A stretch of 33,247 nt of DNA from the NCBI GenBank assembly GCA_024681195.1, contig JAILBH010000094.1:1-33247 (forward strand). Direction: 5' to 3'. Positions within the stretch are counted from its first letter, which is position 1, and each line of letters begins with the position of its first letter. A program made the translations under genes and the position numbers. Source of the stretch: Treponema sp. Lineage in GTDB: Bacteria > Spirochaetota > Spirochaetia > Treponematales > Treponemataceae. The notes beneath the pieces are model-generated. The model had not been told where the DNA came from, ran no database searches, and was given only the letters and a program-made list of their open reading frames with translations. This document shows, piece by piece, positions 17,213-26,879 of the stretch.

Positions 17213-19201
17213 ATGTTTTACGAAGCCAAAAACACACTTGTATTCAAAAAAGGAAACGAAACTCTTATGATTGAGCCATGGGGAAAAGATTCACTAAGAA
17301 TCCGTTCAACACTTGAGCGCAATTTTGAAGACAATGACTGGGGATTAACACAAAAAATTAATAAAGGAACTGCTGTTATTTGTGTAAGCAAAGATGGAGC
17401 AGAAATTACAAACGGAAGACTTAAAGCATGCCTTAACAATAACGGTGTGCTCAGTTTTTATAAGGATGATAAAAGAATTATCCATGAATATTTCCGTTCT
17501 TATGATCCACAGGCTACAAAGCATTCTAACTGTACAAAGGTTGTCGCCCGCGACTGGCGTGGAATTATAGGTGGTGACTACAAGCTTACAGTCCGCTTTG
17601 AACCAAACGATCAGGAAAAAATCTTTGGAATGGGGCAGTATCCTGTTCCTTATCTTGATATGAAAGGCTGTAGTCTTGAGCTTGCTCAGCGCAACAGTCA
17701 GATTTCCATTCCTTTTGCATTATCTTCCCTGGGCTATGGCTTTTTGTGGAATAATCCTGCAGTAGGCCGCGCAAACTTTGCAAAGAATATTACAGAATGG
17801 ACTAGTGAATGTACAAAGGTTATGGATTACTGGATTACAGTTGCAGACACTCCTGCACAGATTATGGAAAATTTTACGGCCGCTGTTGGTCGTGCTCCTG
17901 TTATGCCAAAAGAATACCTTGGTTTCTGGCAGTGTAAGCTTCGTTATCGTACTCAGGAAGAAGTGCTTACTGTTGCACGCAAATACAAAGAAATGGGAAT
18001 CCATCTTGATGTTATGGTAATTGACTTTTTCCATTGGCCACGTCAGGGAGACTGGTGTTTTGATAAGGAATACTGGCCGGATCCAAAAGCAATGTGTGAT
18101 GAACTTCATGCAATGGGAACAAAGGTAATGGTAAGCGTCTGGCCAAGCGTAGACAAGAAATGTTCACATTTTTATGAGATGCAGGAAAAAGGTTATCTTG
18201 TCAGAACAGAACGTGGTTCTAATCAGACCTACGACTTTAACGGCGACTGTCTTACTTTTGATGCAACAAATCCGGAGGCTCGGGAATATCTTTGGGAAAT
18301 CTGTAAGAAAAATTATGCAGATTATGGAATTGATATGTTCTGGCTTGATAATGCTGAGCCAGATTACAATGTTTATGATTATGGAAACTATCGCTACCAG
18401 CTTGGAAGTGCTCTTTCCTGTTCAAATATTTATCCAAAAATGTACAGTCAGGCCTTTTATGATGGAATGAAAAAAGCAGGTTACAAGGACTTTGTAAATC
18501 TTGAACGCTGTGCCTGGGTAGGAAGCCAGACATTAAGCCAGGTTTTGTGGAATGGAGACGTGCAGTCATCTTGGGAATGCTTGCAGGACTCAATTGTTGA
18601 AGGCTTGAATATCGGTTTAGCCGGAATTCCATGGTGGACTACAGATATCGGCGGCTTTATGTATGGAAATCCTTCTGATAAAGGCTTTGTTGAACTACTT
18701 TTACGCTGGTTTGAGTTTGCGGTATTCAGTCCAATTCTTCGTTTGCATGGAGACCGCGATCCTCATGATATTCCACCACTGGATAAAGATCCTGAGCGTG
18801 GCTACGGTGGAGGCTATTTGTTTACCGGCCAGCCAAACGAGATCTGGTCTTATGGAGAAGAAGCCCAGAAAATTATGGAAGCTCAGATTAAGCTCAGGGA
18901 AAGTTTTAAGCCTTATGTAGAAACTCTTATGCAGCAGGCAAGTAAGAATGGAAGCCCTGTTATGAGAACTATGTTCTATGAGTTCCCTGATGATGAACGC
19001 TGTTGGGAGCTTAAAGATCAGTATATGTTTGGAAGCCGCTATCTTGTTGCTCCTGTTTTGAATGCAGGCCAAACAAGCCGCAGCGTATATCTGCCTGCCG
19101 GTAAGTGGAAGCATATTTTTACAGGACAGGAATACGAAGGCGGGCAGACCATTACAGTCCAAACACCTATAGAAAATATCCCTGTTTTTGAAAGAAAATA
19201 G
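17213..19201 (+). CDS. Glycoside hydrolase family 31 (alpha-xylosidase/alpha-glucosidase type)
   Basis: EKIFGMGQYP; PKEYLGFWQCKLRYRTQEEVL; DVMVIDFFHW; GIDMFWLDNAEPD; GIPWWTTDIGGF; SPILRLHGDRDP. No signal peptide. Confidence 0.92.
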   Translation: MFYEAKNTLVFKKGNETLMIEPWGKDSLRIRSTLERNFEDNDWGLTQKINKGTAVICVSKDGAEITNGRLKACLNNNGVLSFYKDDKRIIHEYFRSYDPQATKHSNCTKVVARDWRGIIGGDYKLTVRFEPNDQEKIFGMGQYPVPYLDMKGCSLELAQRNSQISIPFALSSLGYGFLWNNPAVGRANFAKNITEWTSECTKVMDYWITVADTPAQIMENFTAAVGRAPVMPKEYLGFWQCKLRYRTQEEVLTVARKYKEMGIHLDVMVIDFFHWPRQGDWCFDKEYWPDPKAMCDELHAMGTKVMVSVWPSVDKKCSHFYEMQEKGYLVRTERGSNQTYDFNGDCLTFDATNPEAREYLWEICKKNYADYGIDMFWLDNAEPDYNVYDYGNYRYQLGSALSCSNIYPKMYSQAFYDGMKKAGYKDFVNLERCAWVGSQTLSQVLWNGDVQSSWECLQDSIVEGLNIGLAGIPWWTTDIGGFMYGNPSDKGFVELLLRWFEFAVFSPILRLHGDRDPHDIPPLDKDPERGYGGGYLFTGQPNEIWSYGEEAQKIMEAQIKLRESFKPYVETLMQQASKNGSPVMRTMFYEFPDDERCWELKDQYMFGSRYLVAPVLNAGQTSRSVYLPAGKWKHIFTGQEYEGGQTITVQTPIENIPVFERK

Positions 19202-19229
19202 CTTAGCGGGCTTGACCCTACAAGTTCAC

Positions 19230-20177
19230 TTAAGAAACAACATTTACAGGCTTTCCGTCAAGCCAGGCTTTAAGGTTTTGCTCTGCAATACCCTGGAGGC
19301 GTTTTCGTGTCTCATATGGTGCCCATGCAATGTGTGGAGTTATGAGGCAGTTTCTGGCATTAAGGAATGGAGAATCCTTGTCCATTGGTTCATGTAAAAG
19401 AACATCAGCTGCATAACCTGCAATACCACCTGCATTAAGACAATCTGCAAGTTCTTTTTCTACAACAAAACCACCACGGGCTGTATTTATAAGATAAGCT
19501 GTGCTCTTCATGAGAGAAAGGCTTTTTTTATTGATAATATTCGTTGTCTGTTCTGTAAGAGGTGCGTGAAGTGTCAAAAAATCTGAACACTTTAACAATT
19601 CTTCAAAGCTTACTGCAGTCGGCATATCAGGTTTAGGAGTACGTGTACAACAGATAACATTCATGCCAAAAGCTTTTCCAATCTGGGCAACCCGGCTTCC
19701 GATGTGTCCGTAGCCAAAAATCCCAAGTGTTTTTCCTGTGAGTTCTGTAAGGCTTCCATTCCAGTAACAAAAATCAGGACATTTTACCCAGTCTCCGTTC
19801 ATTACAGACTGGCTGTGTTGTGCAGCCTGATTTGTAAAATAAAGAATGAAAGAAAAGACATGTTGGGCTACAGAATCTGTTGAATAGGCAGGAATATTTG
19901 TGACCGTAATGTTATGGCGTTTTGCAGCTTGTATGTCAATAACATTATAACCTGTTGCAAGAACACCAATATATTTAAGATTTGGACAGGCGGATAATAT
20001 TTCTTCTGTGATTTGAATTTTATTCAGAAAAACTGCGTCACTGTTTCCAATACGCTCTTTTACAAGATTTTGCGGTGTTCTTTCATAAACAGTTATATCT
20101 GCATATTGATTTAAAAAATCCCATGGAAGATCACCAGGGTTTACTGCATGACCGTCTAAAATTGTGAGCTTAATCAT
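19230..20177 (-). CDS. D-2-hydroxyacid dehydrogenase (NAD-binding)
   Basis: GKTLGIFGYGHIGSRVAQIGKAFGMNVI; LINTARGGFVVEKELADCLNAGGIAGYAADVL; ITPHIAWA. Start set at the internal Met (MIKLTILDG). Confidence 0.92.
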   Translation of the reverse strand: MIKLTILDGHAVNPGDLPWDFLNQYADITVYERTPQNLVKERIGNSDAVFLNKIQITEEILSACPNLKYIGVLATGYNVIDIQAAKRHNITVTNIPAYSTDSVAQHVFSFILYFTNQAAQHSQSVMNGDWVKCPDFCYWNGSLTELTGKTLGIFGYGHIGSRVAQIGKAFGMNVICCTRTPKPDMPTAVSFEELLKCSDFLTLHAPLTEQTTNIINKKSLSLMKSTAYLINTARGGFVVEKELADCLNAGGIAGYAADVLLHEPMDKDSPFLNARNCLITPHIAWAPYETRKRLQGIAEQNLKAWLDGKPVNVVS

Positions 20178-20182
20178 TTTAT

Positions 20183-20386
20183 TTAGCCAATAACATCGAC
20201 ACCGCATGAGGTGATTGCAGCATTTATGGCATCTTCCTGACTGGCATCGCCATAATCTACAAGAACCTGAGATTTTTCGCAGTTGGCAACCGCATTAGTT
20301 ACCCCTGCTACTGCAGCAACTGCTGCCTGAACCTTTGATGCTGTTCCATCGTCAAACATGCCGACTACATATATTTTCTTTTGCAT
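20183..20386 (-). CDS. Small heavy-metal-associated (HMA)-fold-like protein lacking the CxxC motif
   Basis: MQKKIYVVGMFDDGTASKVQAAVAAVAGVTNAVANCEKSQVLVDYGDASQEDAINAAITSCGVDVIG follows the HMA pattern, but GMTCxxC is replaced by GMFDDGT. Confidence 0.7.
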   Translation of the reverse strand: MQKKIYVVGMFDDGTASKVQAAVAAVAGVTNAVANCEKSQVLVDYGDASQEDAINAAITSCGVDVIG

Positions 20387-20485
20387 TTAAGTACTCCAGG
20401 TTTTCCCCGATCCAAAAATAATTATAAACTAAATATATTTTTTTTTCAAATGAAAATATAGTACATATCAAGGTATTTATTGTAA

Positions 20486-21394
20486 TTATTCTATATGAGT
20501 GCCTTTGAGTGTATTAAAAACATAATTTATAATTGCCATTCCAATAATGATTATATATCCAATTATACTCATAAAATCAGGAATCTGTGCAAAGAAAATA
20601 AAGCCGAATAATGTAGAAAATAAAACCTGCGAATAATCATAAATAGAAATTTTATTTGCTGGAGCGTGATAATAAGCTGCTGTTACCGAAAACTGACCTC
20701 CCGCAGCACAAGCTCCGGCTCCGCAAAGAAGGGCTGTCTGCTGCCAGGTCATAGGATTAAAGCTTGTAATAAGATATGGCACCGAAAGCAGCATAGAAAA
20801 TGCAGAAAAGAACAGAATTATGATTTTTCCATTACATTTTAAGTAACTTAGCTTTCGGATAGAAGCATAAGCAAGTCCGGCTCCAACTCCGCCCATAAAT
20901 GCTGTAAGGGTTGGCAGCATCTGTGTAAAGTTAAAAGAAGGTTTTACAATGAGGATTGAGCCCAAAAATGCAATTATAATGCATATGAGTGGAACAGGCC
21001 TTATCTTTTCTTTTATGATAAAATAACTGAATAAGATTGTAAAAAATGGAGCCATTTTATTTAAAATTGCTGCGTCCGATAAAAGAATTCTGTCTATTGC
21101 GTAAAAGTTTCCAAAAACTCCTATTGAACCTGCAATGGCACGAAGAAACAAAAAGAGAAGTGCTCCTTTAGGAATCTGGATGGCTTCTTTCCCATTAAGG
21201 CGTACATCCTTGATTGTACCACCGAGTGCTATAATAAATGCAACTGCGTTACGGAAAAATGCTTTTTGAACAAAATGAATGTCACCTGCAAGCCGTACAA
21301 ATACAGCCATCAGTGCAAAGAAAAAAGCAGAGCAGATTATAAAGAAAACACCTTTTTTGGTATTAATTGTTTCGCTTTGTTCTAGTTCTTCCAT
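20486..21394 (-). CDS. EamA/DMT-family transporter
   Basis: About ten hydrophobic segments with internal duplication; overlaps the rlmN 3' end by 13 nt. Confidence 0.88.
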   Translation of the reverse strand: MEELEQSETINTKKGVFFIICSAFFFALMAVFVRLAGDIHFVQKAFFRNAVAFIIALGGTIKDVRLNGKEAIQIPKGALLFLFLRAIAGSIGVFGNFYAIDRILLSDAAILNKMAPFFTILFSYFIIKEKIRPVPLICIIIAFLGSILIVKPSFNFTQMLPTLTAFMGGVGAGLAYASIRKLSYLKCNGKIIILFFSAFSMLLSVPYLITSFNPMTWQQTALLCGAGACAAGGQFSVTAAYYHAPANKISIYDYSQVLFSTLFGFIFFAQIPDFMSIIGYIIIIGMAIINYVFNTLKGTHIE

Positions 21395-22404
21395 TTTCCT
21401 AATTGCCCGCAGGCACCACCTATTTTTCTTCCACGTCTGGTTCTAAGAGTTACATTAAGTCCGGCATTTTCCAGATATTCTGTAAAGGTTCTAACTTCTT
21501 CCCAGTCCGGTTCTTTAAAATCAAGCTGAGGAACAGGATTCCACGGAATAAGATTTACATTTACATCAAGACCACGTGCAAAATCAACCAAATTTTTTGC
21601 AGACTGAATTGTAGTATTTTTTTGATGAAGAAGGGCTGCTTCAAGTGTAACACGGCGTCCACTTTTTTGAGCATAATAATCAATTGCTTTGCGAAGTTCT
21701 TCCAAAGAATTTTCTTTAATTGCTGCAACCGGCATAAGTTCTTTGCGTAAGTCTTCATCTGCTGTTGTAAGAGAAACTGCAAGTCTTATAGAAGGTCCGT
21801 TGTCGGCAAGATCATAAATACCTTTTACAATTCCGCAGGTAGAAAGTGTAATGCGTTTAGAAGAAAGGGCTCTTCCGTCTTTATTACACAAGATTTGTAT
21901 TGTCTTACGGATTGCTTCCAGGTTTTGCATAGGCTCTCCCATACCCATAAAAACAATATTATCAAGCTTGCCGGCTTCATGTTCCATATATAAAAACTGT
22001 TCAACAATTTCGCCTGCAGTAAGATTACGGGCAAGCCCAAGAGTTCCAGTCATACAAAAAGCACAGCGCATGGCACAACCAGCCTGGCAGGATACACAGG
22101 CAGTTTTTCTTCCTTCTTTATCTGTAAGTAGAACGGTTTCTACACTGTGTCCGTCATTTAAAGTAATTACGATTTTAATTGTTCCGTCCGGATCTTTAAG
22201 AACCTGTTCTATAACAGTAGATCTGAGTACAGCTTTTTGCTTAAGCTCATTCCTTAAATCAAGGCTTAGGTTTGTCATTGAGTCAAAATCGTTTGTACCG
22301 GTGCTTACCCATTTGAATATCTGTTTCCCTCTGAAGGCCTGGGACAAGCCAAGCTTTTCAGAAATTTCAGAAGGAAGACATTCGGTAAGGATTATTTTTT
22401 CCAC
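21382..22404 (-). CDS. rlmN: 23S rRNA/tRNA adenine-C2 methyltransferase (radical SAM)
   Basis: CQAGCAMRCAFCMTG radical-SAM motif; FMGMGEPMQNL; GRRVTLEAALL; RTRRGRKIGGACGQL. Confidence 0.96.
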   Translation of the reverse strand: MEKIILTECLPSEISEKLGLSQAFRGKQIFKWVSTGTNDFDSMTNLSLDLRNELKQKAVLRSTVIEQVLKDPDGTIKIVITLNDGHSVETVLLTDKEGRKTACVSCQAGCAMRCAFCMTGTLGLARNLTAGEIVEQFLYMEHEAGKLDNIVFMGMGEPMQNLEAIRKTIQILCNKDGRALSSKRITLSTCGIVKGIYDLADNGPSIRLAVSLTTADEDLRKELMPVAAIKENSLEELRKAIDYYAQKSGRRVTLEAALLHQKNTTIQSAKNLVDFARGLDVNVNLIPWNPVPQLDFKEPDWEEVRTFTEYLENAGLNVTLRTRRGRKIGGACGQLGKWKN

Positions 22405-22405
22405 G

Positions 22406-23557
22406 TTATTTTCTGAGCCGTTCCAGAAGATTTCTTATCTGAATATTCTTTCCGTCGTTGCGCAGATAATCTTCAAGCAGCTTAATTGCTTCATCCTTTC
22501 GGTTCATGAGGGAATAGCATTCTGCAAGATCAACATAAAGTCGGGAATTGCGTGGATCGTTACGGATAAGATTTTTAAAGCGGTCTACAGCCTCTTCAAA
22601 TTTACCCTGACATTTACAGATAAGTGCAAGACCAATTGCTGCGTAAATGTCAAAGTCAATTTCAAGAGCCTTTGTATAATATTTTACAGCTTCATCATAG
22701 TTACCTGTTGTTCTGTAAGCATCTCCTGCACGCGTTAAAATAACCTTATTGCATGGATCAATTTCAAGAATCTTGTTCCAGTATTCAATTGATTTAATCT
22801 GCTGATTCATACCGCGGTAACAGTCTGCAAGTCCAAAAAGTGCATAAAAGTTTTTGGAATCACGCTGAAGAGCCTTGTCAAAAAAGAAAGTTCCCTTTTC
22901 AAAAGTCTTAAGCTTGCGGTGACAGTTTCCGATTGCAGTAAGAACACGGATATCTACGTTATCAAGATTTAAATCATAAATACGGGTCCAGTAGGTGAGG
23001 GCATCCTTGTATTCCTTAAAGTCGTAGCTTAAGTGACCAAGACCAATAAGGGCATATGGATTATCCTTTTCCATCTCAAGAACTTTAAGATAAAGCTCTT
23101 TTGATTTTTTGAATTCATGAATTTTACGATATGCATCTGCAACTCGTGTAATAACTGTGATGTTTTTATCATCGTGAACAAGGTACTGCTGCCAGATATC
23201 AATTGCTTTAGAATATTGATTCAAAGCCTTGTAGCAATCTGCAAGTCCAAAAAGAGCGTAGTTATTTGAAGGATAGAAAGAAAGACATTTATTATAAAAT
23301 GTAATTGCTTCGTTAAATTTGTTTTCCTTGCGGGAAGTATCACCAAGTCCAACGAGTGCATAATTATTATTATCTTCAATATCTAGAATCTGAAAGAAGG
23401 CCTCTCTTGCCTGTTCAAACTCACTTTCTTTTAATAACTGATAACCTTTTTTTGAAAGTTCTGCAATTTTATCATTACTCTCTTTAATTGCATCCCCCGA
23501 CATTTCTGGAAGCATTGGTTCAAAAATGTCTTTTTCTGTTGAAGCCATGTTGTCCAT
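22406..23557 (-). CDS. Tetratricopeptide repeat protein
   Basis: About ten regular ~34-aa TPR units, e.g. NNYALFGLADCYKALNQYSKAIDIWQQYL, NFYALFGLADCYRGMNQQIKSIEYWNKIL. Confidence 0.92.
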   Translation of the reverse strand: MDNMASTEKDIFEPMLPEMSGDAIKESNDKIAELSKKGYQLLKESEFEQAREAFFQILDIEDNNNYALVGLGDTSRKENKFNEAITFYNKCLSFYPSNNYALFGLADCYKALNQYSKAIDIWQQYLVHDDKNITVITRVADAYRKIHEFKKSKELYLKVLEMEKDNPYALIGLGHLSYDFKEYKDALTYWTRIYDLNLDNVDIRVLTAIGNCHRKLKTFEKGTFFFDKALQRDSKNFYALFGLADCYRGMNQQIKSIEYWNKILEIDPCNKVILTRAGDAYRTTGNYDEAVKYYTKALEIDFDIYAAIGLALICKCQGKFEEAVDRFKNLIRNDPRNSRLYVDLAECYSLMNRKDEAIKLLEDYLRNDGKNIQIRNLLERLRK

Positions 23558-23601
23558 GTTTTTAAATTCTCCTTATTATTTTTAAATCTTTTTTAAATAA
23601 A

Positions 23602-23961
23602 TTAATCATTTTTTATAAGAGTCGAAATTACCTGAGCAATAGACTCATATATTGGTTCTGCATCTCTTTTATTATGGGCAAGATAGTAAGCTTTAAGTGC
23701 TTTAAGACCTTCATTTTTTTCCATATAGTAGTTTCCTACTCGAGTGAGACCATCCGAATAACCTGTTGTGATATAGATTCTACGGGCATCTTCAATGTTA
23801 CCGGCATTAAACATTGCATTTGCCTTGCGATTTAGAATAACCTTTTGTTCGGAGCTTAAGCCATCAACCGGATTATCAGTTACCTTGATAAAACCGTCGG
23901 GAATTTTCTTTTCCCTGATTGCTGAGTCAAAATTTTCCTGAACTTTTTCCCTCTTACTCAT
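23602..23961 (-). CDS. Conserved hypothetical small protein, possibly a helical repeat
   Basis: Open 119-aa frame, helical composition (AMFNAGNIEDARRIYITTGYSDGLTRVGNYYMEKNEGLKALKAYYLAH), in a same-strand run. Confidence 0.65.
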   Translation of the reverse strand: MSKREKVQENFDSAIREKKIPDGFIKVTDNPVDGLSSEQKVILNRKANAMFNAGNIEDARRIYITTGYSDGLTRVGNYYMEKNEGLKALKAYYLAHNKRDAEPIYESIAQVISTLIKND

Positions 23962-24047
23962 TTTTCCATATTTCCAAATAATTATTCAACTTATATAATA
24001 CCATATTTTTTAAAATAGTCAAAATTTTTTAATAACGTTTAACTTTT

Positions 24048-24587
24048 TTAATGGCGGTAAAAATCGACGATAGAACGGCCATAAATTCGCTGATCTGTAC
24101 GTTTTAATGAGCCGATTGTATCAGGCATAAAATGCTCTTCCGGTCTGTGAACCATAATTATACCATCAGGTGAAAGCATTCCGTTTTTGTCGGCCTGTTC
24201 TACAAGCTGTTCGTGAAATTTATAAGGGAAGGGTGGATCAAAAAAAATATAATCAAAAGATTTCTTACAACGTTTAATAAAATATTCTACAGGCATAAAA
24301 TGACATTGAATTTTTATGCCCAATTCTTTTTCTGTAATTTTTACATTATTTAAAAGTGTGGAAGTTTTGATTTTGTCTTTTTCGCAAAGTTCAATATGGG
24401 TTGCTCCGCGGGATGCTGCTTCAATTGCAATTGTTCCCGAACCCGAAAAAAGATCAAGCCAGGATTTTCCGGTAAGGTCACCAAGTATAGAAAAAACAGA
24501 TTCACGCATTCTGTCCATGGCCGGTCTGATTATTCCGTCAGGGCATTCGATGATTCTTCCTTTTAATGTTCCGCCAGTTATTCTCAT
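24048..24587 (-). CDS. rsmD: 16S rRNA (guanine(966)-N(2))-methyltransferase
   Basis: MRITGGTLKGRIIECP...RPAMDRMRESVFSIL; WLDLFSGSGTIAIEAASRGA; FDYIFFDPPFPY. Confidence 0.95.
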   Translation of the reverse strand: MRITGGTLKGRIIECPDGIIRPAMDRMRESVFSILGDLTGKSWLDLFSGSGTIAIEAASRGATHIELCEKDKIKTSTLLNNVKITEKELGIKIQCHFMPVEYFIKRCKKSFDYIFFDPPFPYKFHEQLVEQADKNGMLSPDGIIMVHRPEEHFMPDTIGSLKRTDQRIYGRSIVDFYRH

Positions 24588-26671
24588 TTTTTATTTAAAG
24601 CCCAGTAAGTGTCATCATGTGGTAAAGAGGAATTCTGTTTTGCAAAATCAAAAGCAGTTTTACCATCGGAAGTACGAAGTGAAGTTGAAGCACCGTATTC
24701 AAGCAGCTTTTTAATGATTGCAGTGGAAGATGAATATTGTGCAGCATACATAAGAGGACTCTTTCCATTGTAGAATGTATTTAGAGGAATTGCTTTTTGA
24801 AGGAATAGTTCTGTTTTGGCAAGCTTTGAAGAATCACTTACAGAATTATCAGAAAGCATAAGGATAAATGCCTGCATGACGTCTTTTTCCAAAGCTGTGT
24901 AATATGAAAGAAGCTTTTTAATTACAGCAGGATTTGAATTATAAGTCGCAGCAAGCGAAAGAGCCGAAACATTAAAACGGTTTTTATTTTTAATATCTGC
25001 GCCCTGTCCAATAAGCTGCTCAATTATTATAAGATTTTCCTGATAGCGAACTGCATACATAAGGGCTGTCCAGCCGTCATTATCTTTTAGATTTACGTTT
25101 GCACCCGAAGTAATAAGTTTTTTTAATTCCTTATCATTTCCAGTTTTTGCAGCATTCATTAAGAGTGTAACACCTTTTGAATCTGCCTCGTCAGGATTAA
25201 GAATTATATTTTCATCTTCGTCCTCATCATCAGACGGAAGAGCAATTGTCTTTTTGGGTGCGTAATCAAGAAGGTTTTCTCTCTGATAACGGTTTACGTT
25301 TGTTGTGGCTTCGGTGCTTATAGGAAGCTCGAATGTGCTTTCGGGTTCGGTTGCAGCTGGTGTGGCAGTTTCAACAGGGGCTTGGGCTTCAGTTGGTGCA
25401 GGTGTTGGTTCGGGTTCTGGTGCGGCAGCGGCTTCTTGTGTTTCAGTTGCTGCTGGCAGAGGTGCTGGTTCTGGTATTGCAGCTTGTGTCGGAACCGGAA
25501 CAGGGGCAGGAGTTACAACAGGAGCCGGGGTTGGAGCCGGTACTGGTGCAGGTGCTGGCGTTGCAGCGGGAGCCGGTATTGACGGTGTTTGTGCAACAGA
25601 AGGTGAAGGAATTGGCTGTACCTGGCTTGGTGGATTTAAGAATTCTGTATATTCAGCATTGTTTTTTTCTGGATGTAGAATATCCGGCTCAGAAAAACGT
25701 GAGGCAGTCTTTGGCTCAGATGTGGTTGTGGCTTCTACAGGGGTAGAGGTTACGACTTGGGCTTGAGTTGCAGCTGGAGTTTGGGTTGCTGCTGGAGTTT
25801 GGGTTGCTGCTGGGGCCGGAGTTTCGGTTTGTGCGGTGGCTGCTGCTGGAGTTGTTGTTTCAGCTTGAGCTGGGGCCGGAGTTTCGGCTTGTGCGGGGGC
25901 TTCAGCTACGTCAGTGGATTCAACCGGTGCGGGGGCTTCAGCTACGTCAGTGGATTCAACCGGTGCGAGGGCTGCAGCTTCTTCAGCAGCTTGATCCGGC
26001 TGGGCTGTGGCTGCGACCTGTGCTGTGGCTGCGACCTGGGCTGTGGCTTCAACCGGTTCGGCGGCTGCAACAGCTTCTCTTGATTCAAACGGCGCAGCAG
26101 CTGCAGCTTCTTCAGCAGCTTTTTCTTCCGGAGCTGTAGCTGCAACTTCTTCAACAGATTCCGGCTCTGCTTCCGGTGCCGGGGCTACTTCAGTTTCGGC
26201 TTCTGCAACAGAAGCTTCTGGAGTTTCTTCAGGTGTTGTAATTTCAAGTTTTGTAGGTTGGGTAAGATAATTAGTAAAAAAATATTTTTCGTAAGTATCT
26301 GCAACGCCAAACGCAGAAATATCTTCCTTTACCTTTTTGAATTCATCGGCAAAGAATTTTTCGGGATTTTTGGTAATATAAGTTTTGTTTTTGGCAATAC
26401 AATAATCTTTATCAGGTTTAAGAGAATTTGCAATCCAGATAAGAACAATTTGTTCACGACTGTCTACAGGCCCGCAGACAACGTTTCCTGCTTTTGTTTT
26501 ATTTTTGAGTTCACAAATGTACCAGCTTTTTGGAGTTTCTTCAGTTTCGTTTATTTTTGACAGAACATTAGAAGGTATATTAGAAAGCTCTTTCTTTTTT
26601 GCAGAAAAAGCCTGGGAACTTATTAAAGACAGGAACAGAAAAACTAAAACAATTCTTCTCTTAAAATTCAT
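24584..26671 (-). CDS. Exported ankyrin-repeat protein with long Pro/Ala/Glu/Thr low-complexity linker
   Basis: Signal peptide MNFKRRIVLVFLFLSLISSQAFSA; low-complexity VAATAQ, ESTDVAEAPAPV and TPAATQ repeats; C-terminal ankyrin repeats (KGVTLLMNAAKTGNDKELKKLITSGANVNLKDNDGWTALMYAV). Confidence 0.88.
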   Translation of the reverse strand: MNFKRRIVLVFLFLSLISSQAFSAKKKELSNIPSNVLSKINETEETPKSWYICELKNKTKAGNVVCGPVDSREQIVLIWIANSLKPDKDYCIAKNKTYITKNPEKFFADEFKKVKEDISAFGVADTYEKYFFTNYLTQPTKLEITTPEETPEASVAEAETEVAPAPEAEPESVEEVAATAPEEKAAEEAAAAAPFESREAVAAAEPVEATAQVAATAQVAATAQPDQAAEEAAALAPVESTDVAEAPAPVESTDVAEAPAQAETPAPAQAETTTPAAATAQTETPAPAATQTPAATQTPAATQAQVVTSTPVEATTTSEPKTASRFSEPDILHPEKNNAEYTEFLNPPSQVQPIPSPSVAQTPSIPAPAATPAPAPVPAPTPAPVVTPAPVPVPTQAAIPEPAPLPAATETQEAAAAPEPEPTPAPTEAQAPVETATPAATEPESTFELPISTEATTNVNRYQRENLLDYAPKKTIALPSDDEDEDENIILNPDEADSKGVTLLMNAAKTGNDKELKKLITSGANVNLKDNDGWTALMYAVRYQENLIIIEQLIGQGADIKNKNRFNVSALSLAATYNSNPAVIKKLLSYYTALEKDVMQAFILMLSDNSVSDSSKLAKTELFLQKAIPLNTFYNGKSPLMYAAQYSSSTAIIKKLLEYGASTSLRTSDGKTAFDFAKQNSSLPHDDTYWALNKK
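25767..25820. repeat. 18-bp in-frame tandem repeat, about 3 units
   Basis: gttgcagctggagtttgg / gttgctgctggagtttgg / gttgctgctggggccgga; encodes (TPAATQ)n on the minus strand. Confidence 0.85.
25895..25966. repeat. 36-bp in-frame perfect tandem duplication
   Basis: gggggcttcagctacgtcagtggattcaaccggtgc twice, at 25895-25930 and 25931-25966; 12-aa unit VESTDVAEAPAP. Confidence 0.92.
26004..26039. repeat. 18-bp in-frame tandem duplication
   Basis: gctgtggctgcgacctgt / gctgtggctgcgacctgg; encodes (VAATAQ)2 on the minus strand. Confidence 0.85.
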
Positions 26672-26724
26672 TTCTATATTATACTCCATATTATAATTTT
26701 TTACAATGATAGCCTATATCCTTA

Positions 26725-26753
26725 TTGACGGACAAAAGCGGTTTCAATATAAT
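26725..26753 (+). promoter_or_regulatory. Consensus sigma70-type promoter of the S6 operon
   Basis: TTGACG (26725-26730), 17-nt spacer, TATAAT (26748-26753). Confidence 0.85.
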
Positions 26754-26809
26754 AATAAAACATCCTTGGAAGCCTTAAATGTGGCTTTCCTTTGTCCATA
26801 AGGAGGAAT

Positions 26810-26836
26810 AGGAATTCTGCTTATATGCAAATTCCT
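26810..26836 (+). promoter_or_regulatory. Hairpin in the rpsF leader
   Basis: AGGAATT-c-TGC-TTATAT-GCA-AATTCCT: 10 bp with a single bulged C. Confidence 0.6.
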
Positions 26837-26879
26837 GTTTTACATTTCAATAATCGTCGATTGATGGAGTGTATTACTG

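Noticed and set aside
19202-19229. gcttagcgggcttgaccctacaagttca at the GH31/dehydrogenase convergent junction, considered as a terminator or third repeat family
   Set aside because: Only a 4-bp CTTG/CAAG stem, no T-tract and no second copy in the window.
21851-22738. 295-aa plus-strand ORF antisense to rlmN and the TPR gene
   Set aside because: Shadow ORF; the minus strand encodes clear RlmN motifs and regular TPRs.
25305-25766. Long plus-strand Gly/Ala/Val-rich ORFs (153, 137, 123 and 108 aa) opposite the ankyrin protein gene
   Set aside because: They are the antisense reading of the Pro/Ala/Glu-coding repeat tract. No start signals or domain-like sequence; the minus-strand ORF has a signal peptide and ankyrin repeats.
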